This document shows, one piece after another, positions 5,848-6,464 of a stretch of 6,464 nucleotides of DNA. Location of the stretch: the NCBI GenBank assembly GCA_021823905.1, contig JAKALX010000216.1, forward strand, positions 1-6,464, read 5' to 3'. Origin of the DNA: Chloroflexota bacterium. Its GTDB lineage: Bacteria; Chloroflexota; Dehalococcoidia; Tepidiformales; Tepidiformaceae. The notes under the pieces are model-generated. The model did not search any database, was not told the DNA's origin, and worked only from the letters and a program-made list of their open reading frames with translations. Within the stretch, counting starts at the first letter, position 1. Each line of letters opens with the position of its first letter. A program made the position numbers and the translations under genes.

Positions 5848-5878
5848 CGGCACGCCCTTTCCGGTCCGTTCGCAAAGT

Positions 5879-6464
5879 CTACGTGAACGGCGCCCAGCGG
5901 CGTGCCTGGCTGCTGGGGATGATCCCGGAATACGAGTTCAGCGCCTTCATGTAGTGGGACCGTTCGAACGCCGCCGGATCGGGGCCGGCGCCCTGGGCCA
6001 GGCTGCCCTTCATCTGCCCGACGGACTCGTATTCGTGTTCCGCGAGCCACGATTCCATTCCAGTCAGGACGCTTCGGATATGTTCCGGTCCGTTGATGAG
6101 CAGCGCGGAGGCCATCATCGCCACGTCGGCGCCCGCGAGCAGCACTTTGAGGACGTCTTCGTGACGGTGGATTCCCGTGGTGGCGGCAAGGGACACGGGA
6201 ACCATGCCGCGGAGGATGGCGATCCAGCGCAGCGGCAAAGTGAGCTCGGCGGACGTGCTGAGCCGCACCGCCGGGACCACCGACAGCGATTCGAGATCGA
6301 TGTCCGGCTGGACGAAGCGGTTGAAGAGCACGAGACCGTCGGCGCCGGAGGCGACGAGCCGCTTCGCCATCGCGGGGAGAGCGCTGAAGAACGGCGAGAT
6401 CTTGACCGCAAGCGGGATCTTGACCGTCTCGCGGACGGCCGCCACGAGCGCGGCGTAGCGATCC
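5879..6464 (-). CDS. Dihydroorotate dehydrogenase-like flavoprotein, 5' end outside window
   Basis: The frame is open from the window edge to the TAG at 5879 and gives the C-terminal 195 residues of a DHOD-like TIM-barrel protein. Visible are IPLAVKISPFF (with the barrel Lys), SGADGLVLFNRF, and the region TTGIHRHEDVLKVLLAGADV followed by MMASALL, which resembles the FMN-phosphate-binding end of the barrel. The tail reads MKGSLAQ...FERSHYMKALNSY. That tail and the NRF motif fit the group annotated as dihydroorotate dehydrogenase-like proteins rather than classical PyrD, so a role in pyrimidine synthesis should not be assumed. The reaction is not known to me. The GTG at 6445 is internal, because the frame continues upstream as DRYAALVAAVRE, matching the family. 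No clear terminator follows the stop before the CIRCE promoter. Confidence 0.85.
   Translation of the reverse strand, partial: DRYAALVAAVRETVKIPLAVKISPFFSALPAMAKRLVASGADGLVLFNRFVQPDIDLESLSVVPAVRLSTSAELTLPLRWIAILRGMVPVSLAATTGIHRHEDVLKVLLAGADVAMMASALLINGPEHIRSVLTGMESWLAEHEYESVGQMKGSLAQGAGPDPAAFERSHYMKALNSYSGIIPSSQARRWAPFT

Noticed and set aside
1..6464. CRISPR array, insertion sequence, tRNA or rRNA genes, defence or toxin-antitoxin cassettes
   Set aside because: No regularly spaced direct repeats, transposase motifs, tRNA-like folds or defence-protein motifs were found by eye; the window is core genome plus regulators.

Overview
This is a GC-rich bacterial window in which every supported gene lies on the minus strand, so transcription runs from high to low coordinates. 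In transcription order it holds: the 3' part of a dihydroorotate-dehydrogenase-like gene; a CIRCE operator and promoter; an FmdB-type zinc-ribbon gene; two overlapping TetR-family regulators; dtd (D-aminoacyl-tRNA deacylase); proS (prolyl-tRNA synthetase); a leader region with a promoter and an intrinsic terminator; nusA; and the 5' part of ylxR. The set suggests a free-living, high-GC bacterium with an HrcA/CIRCE heat-shock system. The NusA N-terminus and its long acidic tail without helix-hairpin-helix repeats recall Chloroflexota (Dehalococcoidia-like) proteins. That assignment is from memory of the family and is tentative.

Upstream part (6464 to 5436): the DHOD-like gene enters from outside the window and stops at 5879. 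It is followed by a 107-base gap with a textbook CIRCE element (TTAGCACTC-N9-GAGTGCTAA). The -35 box TTGACA lies inside the CIRCE spacer and an AACAAT -10 lies 18 bases further on. The gene served is fmdB, which has a TTG start behind a strong GGAGG site. HrcA therefore probably represses this small zinc-ribbon gene.

Middle part (5435 to 3709): two TetR-family proteins overlap by ATGA and should be translationally coupled. An 18-bp inverted repeat and a TATACT -10 box just upstream of the first look like an autoregulatory operator/promoter. dtd follows 9 bases after the second regulator, and proS 57 bases after dtd, so regulators and tRNA quality-control genes may share a transcript.

Downstream part (3651 to 1): proS encodes a bacterial-type ProRS with an inserted editing domain. 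Between proS and nusA, 142 bases contain an extended -10 promoter and then a 7-bp GC-rich hairpin plus TTTTTGTT that ends directly before the nusA ribosome-binding site. Because no promoter fits after the hairpin, it looks like an attenuator in the nusA leader. This would be a plausible autoregulatory device, since NusA itself acts on intrinsic termination. nusA is followed after 11 bases by ylxR, as in many bacteria; rimP, the usual upstream partner, is absent here.
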